Shown here in pieces: positions 1-12,599 of a DNA stretch of 64,000 nt; the stretch's first letter is position 1, and each line of letters starts with the position of its first letter. The position numbers and the translations under genes are program-made. A model generated the notes under the pieces. That model was not told the DNA's origin. It did not search any database and saw nothing but the letters and a program-made list of their open reading frames with translations. This DNA comes from Dendrocalamus latiflorus. Taxonomy: Eukaryota; Streptophyta; Magnoliopsida; Poales; Poaceae. Where the stretch lies: positions 808,501-872,500 of the forward strand of contig CM029613.1 of assembly GCA_017311315.1 (NCBI GenBank), in the 5' to 3' direction.

Positions 1-1240
1 TTCCCAAAATTCTCAACCAAAAGAGATAAAACTTTAAGCACATCTTACTTAGGATCTCAGAAACATATTCCATCTAAAAATAGTATGAATCTTGGTCAAA
101 ACTCTAACATTTCTCAAAGACAAACAAGATTGTACCAAAAGTAGGCAAACTTCAAAATCTTGGGTTATGACTTACTCATGGGTAGAGGATAATTAAGATG
201 GCTCTAGATGAGTCCCCACATGTCACAACAAGATATTTCTCCCAAAGATTTGAAGCAAAAACCCTAGGATCAAGAAACCTCAAGATAAGGTCAAATCCAA
301 GCAAAATCAGGCAACTTCAAAATCCTGCCCGACTTAGTACTTAGATGGATGGGATTAGATCTCTATGAGTCATCTCTATTACTTACATGTTCTTGATACA
401 AGATTAAGAAGGGGAGAGAAGAGATCAAAATCAATAAGAATAAAAGCATCAACCAAAGCAGGGAGACATTATGAGTGATAAACAAAGTTGATCTATTGCT
501 ATTTGAAGGTGAAGGTTTTATAGCCACTTTACCTGGAGGACAAGAGAGCACACTACATCACTCATTCTTCTCTAACCCTAACACTAGAACACAAGGTTAA
601 AATGGTTAGCTTGCAAGCCTACATTCCTAACCCATTAAATAGATGAGACCCTACATTCCTAACCCATTAAATAGATGAGGCAACCAACCCATATCTAACA
701 TAATAGATATTATTCACTAGCACCTTTGGGGAAATTCGTTAACCATACATAACATGGATTTTACTAACACATAACTCATGCACGCTTTTCAAATCGTATA
801 AGCTCGAATATACTAAAGTATAGCCCCCATCCTCGCCGTTGACCATAGTTGACTCCAAAGCTTCTCTGCATATCCAAAGATAAAAAATTATTTTCGGGCA
901 CAGGTTCTTCACAACTTGATCGACGTTAGCTTAAACATATGTCGTGCAACATGAATGCACTGATTTAGATATAAACTATCCAAAACACGACTAAATTCCC
1001 AAAAATAGATTTACTATCGAAAGTCACACCATGGCCGATCAGACCGATGAGGCTACCTGGTTTGATAGTTAATGCCAGCTAGTCAGATCGTTGAGCCCAG
1101 TCGGTCTAACCGCTTCCCATGACAAAAAAAACTAAAGATTGTAAATAGTGCAAAATTTAAATTTCTACTTCACAAACTTGGCAATGGTTCATCATGCAAT
1201 ATCTTGGATCTTCTCACATGATCCCTTAGTATTGCACCAG
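1..1240. repeat. Dispersed LTR-type repeat, copy 1
   Basis: AT-rich DNA without a coding frame. Several blocks match, in the same order and orientation, sequence at about 49.0-51.4 kb: the phrase around 95-140, the 'tgatctattgct' block near 490, and a GGTCTGACCG-like block near 1040-1110. The second copy is longer because it carries extra tandem material. A 32-bp unit is tandemly doubled at 618-680. This is most likely non-coding or LTR sequence of a retroelement; I cannot name the family. Confidence 0.6.
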
Positions 1241-1479
1241 CAATACCAAACATTGTAGTATTTATGCAGATAATTAACTCCTTGCATTTTAAGTCATTTA
1301 TCTCAAACTCATATTTGGAGCATAACCCTAGCTAATGAACAAGAAACTTCGAAGAGTATTATGTAGTTGCAGTTAGGGTGACATCGAATGGTAAATCGGT
1401 TGCCCCCCACAATTGACATTGATTTTGTTGTTTTTTCAAAGTCTCCTCGATCAAGTGTAGCCTAAATTAACTTATTGTA

Positions 1480-1930
1480 TTGAAAATATGCAACCTCCAT
1501 GTTAGACTCTATATGTGTGAATCTTGTCGCAGTAACCCGTAGTAGACGATGGATCATCGAAAAAATCACCGATGATTAATCCTGCATGGGTGCTGCCAAT
1601 AATAGGCACAATGGCCTGAATTACAATGAACTTCACCTCTAACAAAAAAATGTGTAGAGTTGACAACATAACTTCTTGATTGAAGATAATGATTGACTGA
1701 GGCAGAAGATCGTTAACGAAGATGGCATAGTACGATACCATGGCATGGAGCCGGGCATAGAAAATAAAAAATAATAGGAGACATGGATTTAACGTAAAAA
1801 AACACTTACGAAAAAACCCACGAATGCACAAAGACAGAATTCACTATATGAAAAGATATTTACAATGAGGCTCTTGACTTTTCTATGGTCTACAGGAGTA
1901 TATTTATAGTGATTACAAAATAGACTTGGG
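1480..1930 (-). repeat. Diverged copy of the small LTR family found in the ABIL1-like intron
   Basis: The reverse complement of about 1700-1925 follows the LTRs at 21328-21678 and 22382-22728: a 'tagaccatag' block, a 'ttgtaaatatc' block, and then a 'cgttaaatccatgtctcc' block. No LTR ends or target duplication can be seen, so this is a decayed fragment with approximate borders. Confidence 0.55.
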
Positions 1931-2498
1931 ATAGGTGTCAAACTCTGTGTTAGAAACGAAAACAAATTGAATAATATTCAGATAACAAGCTTAATATGGC
2001 ATTTGTTAAGTATATCGAAGAATATGTGTAGAAATATGGTGATATGAGTAGCGTTCCAAAAGGTATCCTAGGCGGCGTGTAGGCAGTGGGTGACAGCCAG
2101 CCGCCGCGCCTTGGTCTCTCGGTGGGAGGCTAGGTGGCTGGGCGGTCAAAGACGGGCATATGCAGTTAAAGGCGTGCTCGGCGCGGCGCCTAGGCAGCAG
2201 CCAAGGATTCCTAGGCGTGTGTATTCGGCGAGATAAAGAAAAGGAGGAAACGATATTTCATAACAGAGGCACAAAAGCTAGGGTTGCGACTTGCAATATT
2301 TCATAACAGAGGCGCAAAAGCTAGGGTTGCAGCTTGCGATTGCGAAAAACTTATAGAGCCACCTCCGCCTCTAGGGATTCCCATGAGTCGGTGCTGCCGA
2401 ACCGCCGGATTTGGCTAAGCTTCTCCCTCTGCCTCGCATCCTCACTGGATTTGACCGAGCTTCTCCCTCCGCCTCGCTGGATTATCCCAGGTGTGTAG
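1931..2498. other. Intergenic, with a short tandem duplication
   Basis: A 43-bp unit is tandemly doubled at 2253-2295 and 2296-2338 with few differences. The stretch at 2050-2240 is GC-rich and GGCG-rich. No gene is supported. Confidence 0.6.
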
Positions 2499-2506
2499 TG
2501 TGTTCC

Positions 2507-3861
2507 TAGGACTGTTCGTTCGGTTTTTTTCGGTTTATACGGTTCGGTAAATACGGTTTAATCGGTAAATACGGTTTTAGTATTTCGGGAAATACGGTAT
2601 TTTTTAGAATACGGTGTGGTATCGGTAAATACCATCTCATTTCGGTTCGGTATCGGTTAATACCAAATTTACCAAAGCTTACGCGAATTGATAAACTCCA
2701 ATTCTCCATTCTAGAATCAGAAATTGAGAAATAATCAAAATAGCAAACTAGCAGTGGCAGTCGGACAGCAATGCATCACAGGCTCACAGGCTCACAACAT
2801 CCTACACAGCAGACAGCAATAGTGCAATACACTAATACGGCATGACAGCAATAGCAATATTGGGCCTACTTGCAGCAATACAGCATCAAACCATTAGTAC
2901 ATGATACATCACAGATTCACAGAAGTCACAGACTCACACAGGCGGTGCATTGCTTTGCTGCATGACAAAATGAAAGCAACCACAGGCCTATCCAGCAGGC
3001 AGCAATGCAGCATACAACTACAACTAGAGTACCAGACCAGTTAATAACTCATAAACCAGCGGCGTCCGAGCCTGGGAGGCTGGGTGATGGTCTCAATCTC
3101 GCCATCTCGGACTGGAGTGGAGTCGGGGAGAGCACCGGCGGAGGCGGAGCACCGGAGCCCGAGCGGGGAGTGGCCGCCGGCAGAGCCTGAGAGTGGGGGA
3201 GCCCGGAGGAGGTTGGATACTCATACTCGGATTACTCTAGACTAGATCTAGTGAATGGAGAGGAGAGGAGAGAAGACCTGGTGGCAGAGGTGCGGAGCCG
3301 CGGAGCACCGGAGGTGGCGGAGGCGCGGAGCATCGGAGGTGGCGGAGGCGAGGAACACCGGAGGTGGCGGAGGCGCGGAGCACCGAAGGAGGCAAAGACG
3401 CGGACTGTGGAGCACCGAAGGAGGCGAAGGCAGAGAGCCGGAGACTGGGGGGAACACCGGCAGCGCCGCAGCGAATCTGGCGAGGCGGCGAGCGCTAGGG
3501 TTAGGCGTCGAGCGGATCTGGCGATTAGCGAGGCGAGGCGTCGGTCTGCGTCTGGACGTCTGCGGTAGTGCGGTGCGGGCGTGCGACTAGGGTAGCCGCG
3601 TGCGTGGGCCAATCGGGCCGTCGGTGCGCGAGCGCGCCTGCTGGTGGGCCGAGCGCCTGAGACTGAGATCGGCAGACTGCAGAGGCGTTCGGTTTTCTCG
3701 GTTTTTTCGGTTTTCCCTCGGTTTATACCGAAAAAACCGAATCAGTGAAATGCCGTTTTTCTTCGTACCGAACCGAATACCGAAAACCGGTCAAACCGGT
3801 TTGACCGGTTCGGTTTTTTTGGCACGGTTTTTTCGGTTCAGTTTAAAACTGCACAGCCCTA
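2507..3861. mobile_element. Non-autonomous Ds-like hAT element with 8-bp target duplication
   Basis: The left end reads TAGGACTGTTCG. The right end is the inverted TAGGGCTGTGCA. Both ends are followed inward by many copies of CGGTTTTTTCGGTT-type subterminal repeats. Perfect 8-bp direct repeats TGTGTTCC flank the element at 2499-2506 and 3862-3869, which is the target duplication size of hAT transposons. At 1,355 bp with no transposase frame it must be non-autonomous. The interior is GC-rich and holds a minisatellite. Confidence 0.9.
3285..3440. repeat. GC-rich minisatellite inside the hAT element
   Basis: About five to six diverged units of roughly 27 bp built on 'gcggagcaccggaggtggcg'. The open frames on both strands here are a by-product of GC-rich repeats and do not support a protein. 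Confidence 0.75.
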
Positions 3862-3869
3862 TGTGTTCC

Positions 3870-4739
3870 TCCCCTTTGCCTCCGCCTCCCCTCCCCCTTG
3901 CCGATCTACTTGCTTGCTCGACCGATTGCGCGATTGAGGACTGGGAAGGAGGGAGATTGGTCGGCGCGACTCAATCACTTAGGAGAGGGAAGATCGGTCG
4001 ATGGCATGATCGAGGAGACCGACAGGGGACTCAGGGGAGATGCCAATTGAGGAGATGCTTGGCATGCATGACTGTGGAAGTGGGGTGATTGGCGATTCGA
4101 TGATGCTGATTGAGGAGATCGACGATCGGCTGGGGAGACTGAGTTGTGACCGAGCGCACGGGGAGAAAGAGGGAGAAAGAGGAGGGGAGGGGAGGCCGTT
4201 TGTGGCCAAGCCGCCGAGGCCGACTATGTCGATGTCAGTGACATGCTTTGTTGATGAGCAAAGCATATTAATGTTTTTAGTTATTGATTTATTAAGTGAT
4301 TAAGTAAATATTGGTTAAATAATTATTGAAACTGCTGATAATTTCCTATTTAAGTCATTAAGTGATGTTAATAATTGAAACAATTGATGGAAAGATGAAG
4401 GGAAAACTTGATTCTCCATTGCACTTGACTGTATACCTATTGAATCCATCATGAAGCATTTACATCAAGTGACAAAATATCTATTATCATCTATCAAATT
4501 TACAACATTACAAATTACTTCAGGTAACAATATTTTTTCTCTAAACATCTCATATATCTTGATATCGTCTATAACACACCATATCAAAGTCGACCGTCTA
4601 GACCCCATCTAGACAATCTAGACGCTAGACTTCTATTTACTGTCCACCTAACGTCTACTTAAACATTAAATCGGAGACCTTCAAGGCGTACAATATATCA
4701 TCGGAAACAACTTGTATTTTTGGAACGGCATAAATGGTC
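3870..4739. other. Intergenic, nothing recognised
   Basis: Pyrimidine-rich DNA next to the hAT insertion turns AT-rich after 4260. I see no gene, RNA or clear repeat. Confidence 0.5.
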
Positions 4740-4900
4740 TGGGGTCCAAGGAAAATTTAACTATTTGCCACCCTTATGACTCGAGTGGCAACAGATTTGC
4801 CACCCGGGCTCATTGTCAGTGACTCAGGTGACCCCACATGTAAGTGACAGAGTGAATTGATCAATCTTAAGAGTGGCAAAAAATTGAATCTTCCGGGGTC
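4740..4900. mobile_element. MITE, copy 1 of a family also at 19.7 kb
   Basis: Imperfect terminal inverted repeats: left 'ggggtccaaggaaaattt', right end reversed 'ggaccccggaagattc', followed on both sides by 'TTGCCAC(C/T)CTT'. The inner part shares long blocks with 19690-19815, including 'gtcagtgactcagg' and 'ccacatgtaagtgacag'. The superfamily is not clear. Confidence 0.7.
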
Positions 4901-6513
4901 CAACGGTGCCGCTACCAACCGCCAGGAAATCGCCACGTTGAACCCAACTAGCTTCGTACGAGGAGTCGGTCAGTCGGAAATGAAGGATCGAACAATAAAA
5001 ATGGAATATGACTACCCCGTTCATTTCATTATTTGACGGGCCGTGTCTTTTGGCACAATGTGTGACTAGGAGCAATGTTCTATAAAATATCTGCAGCAGC
5101 CTATAAACTAATCAGTGGAGAAGTTCAGTTCGACCTCTGCTTCTGCTTCGTTGTAATCATCTACCAATCGGCAAACGAATTCCCAATATCTCAGAAGCTT
5201 GTCTGTTTTAAATTGATTTGTAATATCAGTTCCATAAAGAAAAAAAGCATACATTTACGACTCTTTTCCTCTCTAAAGCTTGAAAAAAAAAGGCTCAGAA
5301 AGCTTATCTTTTTTCCCCCTAAGGAAGCGAAATACAATTTGTCATTACTGAAAACATCAGCATTACAACGTATGCTCATGATGAGTTTGTGATCACAAAG
5401 TTACTGATTTCGCCATCGGTTTTATCTGAGCAAGCACTATTAACTCCGCTGGCTGGCTCATGGAAGCAGAAGAATCCGATGGACCCCTTGTTCGTTCCAA
5501 CGGAGGCGAAGAAGTGGCTCCATGATGAAGCAAAAGGCCAGGCCAAATTGAAAGACGGAGGAGACCACGCATGAACACAGACACAAGTGCTCAAGATATC
5601 CCTTGCCTTTCTATCCCGGGAGGAGATCAGCTCGACAGGGAACGAGCCGCCAAATCTGTGCCACCTTTGATCGACACATGAAAATACGATAATCGAGCGC
5701 TTTGGCATCATGCTGCCCCCTTTTGCTCGCAAAAGCGATAATCGCGGCGATTAGACTTGTCAAACACCGTCGTTTCCCATCTAAAACCATTGTATTATAG
5801 GATATTATATGAAGGTGTGTGGCGTATATTCCATGGACGGATGTGACCAAAGCAAAGGATTGATTAATCGGTAGCGTAAAGACGAGGAAGCTCGGGCTCA
5901 GGTCAGCCTTGAGATCATTCATGGTGGTCACCGTATGTTGTGGCGTCTTGTTTCTATTGGTTATTGGTTTCGATTTATAAATACAAATAGCTTATAGAGA
6001 AATATATATGTATGATTTTGACTAATATAGATGATGTCAATACAGTATGTACTACAATCGACTACTAAATCTTATTTTAAAAAGATACTTCATTTAAAAG
6101 TTAGATGCTAAAAAAAATCATTTACAATAAAAGATTTTTCTTAGAAAATTGTGTCGCTACATCGCTGGCTGCTTTTTTAATATGCTGCTACATTAGGTAG
6201 CGAGCAGGCAAGGCCACTTACCACAAAGCCACCACCGCTATGTACCCATGCGTGAGCAGATTTCGCCGCCTTGTCGTGCTTCCTGCTCGGTGTTCACTGT
6301 TCTTCATGGGCTATGGGCAATTAATTTTTAACCTCTTATGCAAGCGATTAAGTATTCAGAGGTCAAACCGATCATTGTCGCCTAACCATTGGCCATTTCC
6401 CCGACACCGGTCTTTTAGGAGGAAAGTGGAGACCAATGGACTGTAAAAATTTCTCTGTTTAGTTTTGAGTGTTGGTGATTCCGGAGACACGCAAATTGGA
6501 ACTGTTTATATAG
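4901..6513. other. Intergenic, no supported gene
   Basis: Short open frames occur on both strands (for example 5376-5732 and 5611-5931), but none shows a known domain, splice structure or clear coding bias. I could not identify repeats. Confidence 0.5.
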
Positions 6514-6885
6514 ATGACACTAGCTACTTTCTTTTTAAACTTAGCCCCCAGATATCTATTTTACAAATGTAACATTCTCTTTGGACCTATCAAACTCAAT
6601 AAGTGCTACCTACTAAGTTAAGGGAGCTCAACAGGTGTCTACCGGATTAGTGTGTGAGCTTAATTAGTACTAATTATATTTAATTAGTATTAATTCCATT
6701 TAAGTAGCTCTAATTGTGAGCTTCAATTAGAGCTAATGATGAGGCATGACTTGCTGAAGTCGGGGGGGCTTAGTTACTGTAGCTCATATAGCTTGGGAGG
6801 TGTCTGTTGAGTTCGATAGATGCAAAGAGAAAGTTAAATTTGTAAAAAGTAGCTATGGTGCTATTTATATGAGCAGTAGTGTCAT
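6514..6885. mobile_element. Foldback MITE with ATGACACTA ends
   Basis: The left end ATGACACTAGCTAC pairs with the reverse complement of the right end, ATGACACTACTGC. Similarity continues inward for roughly 90 bp, with gaps ('tttacaaatgtaac', 'ttctctttg', 'ctatc-aactcaa'). No target duplication is certain and there is no coding content. Confidence 0.65.
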
Positions 6886-7899
6886 GATAAAGAGAAGGCG
6901 ACAAGTGGCATGGCAGATCAGCAGGTAAAGCGTCGATGGATCAAAAAGGCATCGTCATCTACTCAATCCAACGCAGAGAATAACGATTACTTGGCGTCAA
7001 CTAACATGATAGCAACAATACAGAAACCCCCATTGTGACAACAGGCTTAACACGTACGAAATGAAAATATTGCCGAGCAAAAACAGAGGCGCCAGAAGCA
7101 AATTTACGGTCGATTCGTCAAGGATAGTTGTGTTTTTTGACCTACAGAGAGAAGTTTTCACCTAATGCAAATATAGAATCCTAAGTAGAGATAACAACAA
7201 AACAAAAACACATGGGGGTTTGATTAGCTAAAGCGAATGATTTGACTGAACAAGAGAAAATAGAGGCATCAGGAAAGGATATCCTCTCGTCTAGATTCCC
7301 CTTGGTCTGGCCTTTTCTCTTCTCCACGTTTCGGCTCTGTTTCGTACTAGCAGCCAAGATCCCAAATGGCTCTTGATCTTGACGTGCCAAAAATAATACG
7401 CTACATACATTGGTGTGCTAACACAAGTAGGAAGAAATATCACAGTAGCTGCGGCGAAATGTGGGGATTGCTTTCAGTGCGGAGATACCTGTTCTTCCTT
7501 ATCGAGGAAATATATAATCGGGCACTGGCAACTGGTCGACATCTTGCATGCAATGGCGACTCGAAGCGTCGATAAAAAGGACTGCTAAACCAATGCAAGC
7601 TGGGGCCAACAGATGCTGTTCGGAAGCTGGCACTGGGACAGATTGGTCTTATTGGATGAACAACGAGAGTCCTCGCATGCCAAATGTAAAAAAGCGCACC
7701 CCATTTTGGAGTGCAGGAGTTTCACAAGAAACAAAAACAAATCCTAGGAAATTCATATTACAATTCTACGTTCTAAACGGTGCCTAAAGGAGTACAGGTG
7801 ATGTATAGCATTGCAGTATACACCATAACTGAGCAAACACCATGGCTCCTGATTTGAGCTTTGTTCAGTATAAAAGTGGCTAGTTGATACTTGGATACT
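6886..7899. other. Intergenic, no supported gene
   Basis: Unique-looking sequence. Short frames at 7181-7390 (-) and 7366-7787 (+) overlap each other and show no recognisable family. Confidence 0.45.
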
Positions 7900-9980
7900 T
7901 GATAGGCAATCTATGAGATTACGTGGAGGTCATTCTATGTTTGTGATAAATATTTGATTTTATTTGTACCTTATTATTGATGTTTGAGTAATTGTAATTG
8001 TCTCTATTACTTTCTGTTCCTATCGGTCTGACCAGCCTTGTAGTGGAGGTCTGATCGGTGTGCGGTAGTATTGGCCTATAGTTGAAGGTAACTATTTTTC
8101 AGAGAAGGTCTTTTAGAGGCTTTGGGTTGTAATCTGGTGCGGTAGTACCGACATTGGAGTTGCGGTATGACCGGAGGAGAGCGGTCTAACCTGCCTTGTC
8201 ATGGCGGTCTGACCGATGAGTATTTGACAGTCAAACTGACCCTTGGTATTGAGTTATGCTGAGTTGTTTTGGTTGTGTTAGTTATGGGGCGTCCATATAA
8301 GTATTAGTCATGGCGGGAGTCCATATAAGTGTGAGTCATGGGTATGCTCATGCATGTGATTTGCTAACGAGAGTCAAGTTCATGTCATTTGTGCTCGGAT
8401 CGATTGCTTGTTCTTTAATGTGCAGGTGCTTGATGATTGTTGCGGTCAGTAGTAAAACCGAGGCTACGGAAGGGGTTCTAGGGTCATAGTATGTCGTGTA
8501 AGTCTTTGTAGAGCATCATCTCAAGCGGAGAAGAACGGAAGAAAGATAAAGATCATGAAAAGGCAAGTGTGTCTATGTGATATGCCAATTGGACTTGTGT
8601 ATTTTAAGAGGTGATGGTTTTCGACGTAGACGTACGATCTTGGTGGCAAGTAATTGGGCATCACAGACTATTGTGTGATGTAATGTGCCATAAAGCTCAG
8701 ACATGTCAAGTGATGATGGCCTCGGAGCAGGCGTACCATCTTGGCGATGAGGCATTAGACATCGTATCTTCGTGAAGACTGATAGATGGTAATTGAGAAA
8801 ATTATTTAATACCGGATGGATTGGCGGTTTATAGAACCACAGAGTTAGCCTAAGTGGTTTAAGTCATGTCTTTGAGGATAGAGCGTCTTATCAGACTATT
8901 GGAGCCATAGAAGTCACGCTTTAAAAAGTGTGCAAGTGTGTGAAATGTAAAACCCGTTTGTATATGGTTACTGGGTTTCTCATGTGTAAGTGATTGTATC
9001 TACTAAGTGTTGCTGGTTGTTTAGGGTTTGGTGAGGGTGAGAACTTCTACTATATAAGTCCTTATGTGCGAAGAGAGAAAACATTTAAGAGATAGGATTA
9101 GGGTTTCGTTGTGTTGGAGCCTTTTATGTGTGTGTGCTCTAGGGTTAGACTTGTACCATCCCGAGAGAGTAGTTGTAAAACATTCATCTTCAAGTGAAAT
9201 GAACCTGTAAAGTTTGTCTAAGTAAGTTGTGCCATAGACCCTTCTTTGTGCCTTTGATTTGCTTAGCTTTCTTGTTTGTATTTCTCTTTTCTTGATCTTT
9301 TCTGGTACTAAGGATGTGTAAGAGGTGAAGATATTTTTTGAAGATTAGATCCCATCAATCTAGGCACCTTTTAGGGAGAGTTTTTGAGTTTGACCGGTTT
9401 TCCTCAATAGAGGTGTATTTGGGGGTTTTGTTATTATGGTTTTTTTTTTGCTTAAGTCTTGCTGTGATCTAGCTTGCTATGACATATAAGAACCCGTACA
9501 AAGTCATCTAGATCATTAAGGACTCACGAGTAAGAGTAGATCAATGTTTATTTCTTTTGCCTGGTTTTTGGTGTAGGTTTTTTTGTTTTGGATAAAAGTT
9601 AGAGTTTTGACATAGATCTTTCACGATTCATAATTGAAATAGGTTTCTGACATCATACGAAGGACTCGTGCCAAGTTTCACAGTATTTAGATAAGTGGTT
9701 TAAAAGCTAGCTCATTTCTTGGATTATATGTAGTGTTATCTGCACTGTTTCTTGGCGAGTGGTCGGATCACAATAAACCGACAAGTCAAACCGGCCAGCA
9801 GTTAGATCGGTTTTAGGACGATGGTCAGACCGATTAAGACAGAAATCTCTAGCGTTCTTTGTGTTTCTTGTCTTTTGACTTTGATGAGCTTATAAGTTGG
9901 TGTCTCTGCTGCGTAGTAACAGTTAATAACTGGAGAAAAAAAAATTGAAGAGCCATTCACCCCTGGCTCGCCGTACCATC
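7900..9980 (+). repeat. Dispersed retroelement-like repeat with GGTCTGACC motifs
   Basis: GGTCTGACC/GGTCTGATC-type motifs recur at 8030-8240 and 9760-9840, as they do at 1040-1110, 19180-19240, 49010-49080 and 51200-51300. The block 8330-8480 matches the layout of 19290-19520 and 36740-36960, where a GTCAAGTT phrase is followed by a 'tgtgcagg' phrase. A TATA-like 'actatataag' lies at about 9050, which would fit an LTR promoter. No pol frame remains. Confidence 0.5.
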
Positions 9981-11024
9981 CCACACGATCTTACGCTGGA
10001 GGGCGGCCCTGCTCTCCATTTTGAGCAGGAGAAAGAGCATCCATGCAAATGCTAGCTACTCGCCAACTCGGTAGCTAGCTGCTGCGATATACAAGACAGG
10101 TCATAGCATTAGCATAGCATTATTGGATCGACATATTCGCCACCAGTGATTGCTGCTAGCCCCCATATCTGATACGGCCGGGAAAAGCAAAAAAGAAGGG
10201 CTAAGGCTAAGCTCCATCATCAGGAACGAATTTGTTCGGTCAGGAAGAGGGAAAAGGGCGGCCAAGGAGTGCTAATTAACCCGGGCCATTGGTGTGGTCA
10301 AAAGGCTCCGGAATGTCAGCTACGTGTTGAAGACGAGAAGAACTTTTTCAAAAAACTTATTGGTTAGTAGGATCGGTGCCCAATCTCATCGCATTTCGTT
10401 CATGGATGTGCGACCAGTGCTTGCTGGTCTCAATTCATATCATACGATGTGCCATTGAGTAATTCGAAATGTTTCCCTGCATTTTTTGCGTCCATCATGC
10501 GGCAGTACTGGTCTAGCTGAATCCACAAATTTGGCCGAAATTGCTGCAAATACAGCACGTCGTGTGAAAACACTTCGTAATTTTCCCCATGTATACGTGC
10601 TACATTAGTATCTAGCAAGTTGAGATTAAAAACAAAAAAGTATGGTGGGAAAATGTCCTTACGGGGTCTGAGGCGGCGTGCGGACACACGCACGGCACGC
10701 GCCTCCAAAGGGGGTCTGGTTGCACGTTGCTGTCACCCACCGCTCCAAAGCGTCACTCGCGCCGCCTCCCCTCTGTATCAAACTGTATCTAGTGCATTTT
10801 TTATAGCGAAGCATCATCGTACAAATTACACACGGACTACTACTGGCTTAGGTTTAGAGCTTTTGATTTAAGGACTCAAGGTGTTTCAATTCCTAATGTA
10901 TACGATTTCTTTAAAGGAGTTATTTAGAAAATGTATAGATTTGCACCCGGGCTAGATGTGAATTCGAGCAAGATGTATCCTCTTGTATGCAAATCACCAA
11001 CCTATATTAGCGGGGGAGTTCTCA
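9981..11024. other. Intergenic, no supported gene
   Basis: Mixed-composition DNA with only short unsupported frames (10430-10708 and 10620-10871 overlap on opposite strands). Confidence 0.45.
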
Positions 11025-11394
11025 CGCGGACGCTTGGCCACGTCGCCCCGCCCGCGCGTGGCGGGGAATCTTCGTACGGCCGGAGAGACGATTTTCTTGT
11101 ACTTTTCAAAAATTACGTAAATGTCTTTTTTCCTCGCGAACAGGTCCCTGCCAGTTTTTTTAGCCCCTCCACTTTGCAGGATAGCGCCCCGCGTTTTCCT
11201 AAATTACGTACGGGTCCTCGTTTATTTACGTACAGACCCGTTTATTACGTACATGTCCTCGATTTTTTACAGAAAAAACCTTTAACTTTTTCGAAAATAC
11301 ACATGTGCCCTCGATTTTTTTTATAAAACTCCTCACGAGTTATCGCCTCTTTTACTTCGGTACACACGGTGGCTGCGCCGCGCCTACGAGGCTA
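11025..11394 (+). repeat. Repeat unit A of a ~0.4-kb element
   Basis: Nearly identical to unit B (11782-12177). It begins CGCGGACGCTTGGCCACG and ends at GCCTACGAGGCTA. It contains repeated 'tacgta' sites and a 'ttcctcgcgaacaggtccct' block. A more diverged inverted copy lies at 17389-17806. Confidence 0.85.
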
Positions 11395-11781
11395 ATAGAA
11401 ATCGATGGACGGAGGCTTGCTCCACTGCCCACGTTCGAGCTTTGGTCGTCGTGCTCGCACATTCGCGTGCGCGTTCAACTTCCCCTCTCTAAAAAGGGAA
11501 AATTGAATATATAGGACTGAGTTGGGAGTGCTTTTATAAAATAGGACCGAGTTATTTGTCCTCGTAAATATAGGACTGAGTTGAGCACCTTCTTGCAAAT
11601 ATAGGATTTTTCCCATTTTAATTTCATTTTCATTTTTCAGCAATTTTTCTCCACGCGCAATGACTGTTTTGCCCTTCTTCTTCCTCCCGCTCCCGGCCGC
11701 GCGCCGCTGCTCCCGGCCGCGCCGCCGCCGCTCCTCGCCTGCCCCGCGCCGCGCCGCGCCGCCGTCGCTCCTCGCCTGCCC

Positions 11782-12177
11782 CGCGGACGCTTGGCCACGT
11801 CGCCCCGCCCGCGCGCTCCGGCCGGCGCGTGGCGGGGAATCTTCGTACGGCCGGGGAGACGATTTCCTTGTACTTTTCAAAAATTACGTAAGGGTCTTTT
11901 TTCCTCGCGAACAGGTCCCTGACAGTTTTTTTAGCCCCTCCACTTTGCAGGATAGCGCCCCGCGTTTTCCTAAATTACGTACAGGTCCTCGTTTATTTAC
12001 GTACAGACCCGTTTATTACGTACAGGTCCTCGATGTTTTACAGAAAAAAACCTTTAACTTTTTCGAAAATACACATGTGCCCTCGATTTTTTTTATAAAA
12101 CTCCTCACGAGTTATCGCCTCTTTTACTTCGGTACACACGGTGGCTGGCGCGGCGTGGCGCCGCGCCTACGAGGCTA
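11782..12177 (+). repeat. Repeat unit B, direct copy of unit A
   Basis: Matches unit A over almost its whole length with scattered substitutions and a few small indels. The two units enclose about 390 bp (11395-11781) whose right half is very GC-rich. The pair could be the ends of one composite element or a tandem insertion; I see no flanking duplication that decides this. Confidence 0.85.
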
Positions 12178-12599
12178 GTATATCTTACAAAATGACAAAT
12201 TATATGGATTTAAGGTCCTGCTCTTTTTTCCCTATATTTATTTGTATTGTTTGTAATAGGCTAACCTATCTTTTAAAAAATAAAACTAAAAATAATAAAA
12301 AAAATAAATTAAAAAATTAAAAACTCAAACTAAAATGAACGAGCTCTTGGAGAACTTCTGTGAACTGACGCGGCAAGATCTGACAAGTACGGCGGCATTG
12401 GGGGTGAGGACCAAAAGCGGCAGAGAAAAGAAAAGGCATCGTCTTTTCTCCGCGGACGGACGGTGGCTGCGGGTGGCTTGAGCCATTTTCGCCGTGGCCG
12501 CGGGCTCCACCCCGCAAATCCCGTCGTTCGCTCGCGTTCTCGGTTTTTCTGCGCACACCACCAACCATTCCCTCTCCATCATCATCCCTGCCTCCTCTC

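Noticed and set aside
3232..3612. Long open frames on both strands in the GC-rich minisatellite
   Set aside because: They come from repeated GC-rich units inside a hAT element and all frames stay open together; no domain.
11392..12178. 162-172-aa frames on both strands
   Set aside because: Read from repeat units A and B and the GC-rich DNA between; no domain and the same text recurs in the repeats.
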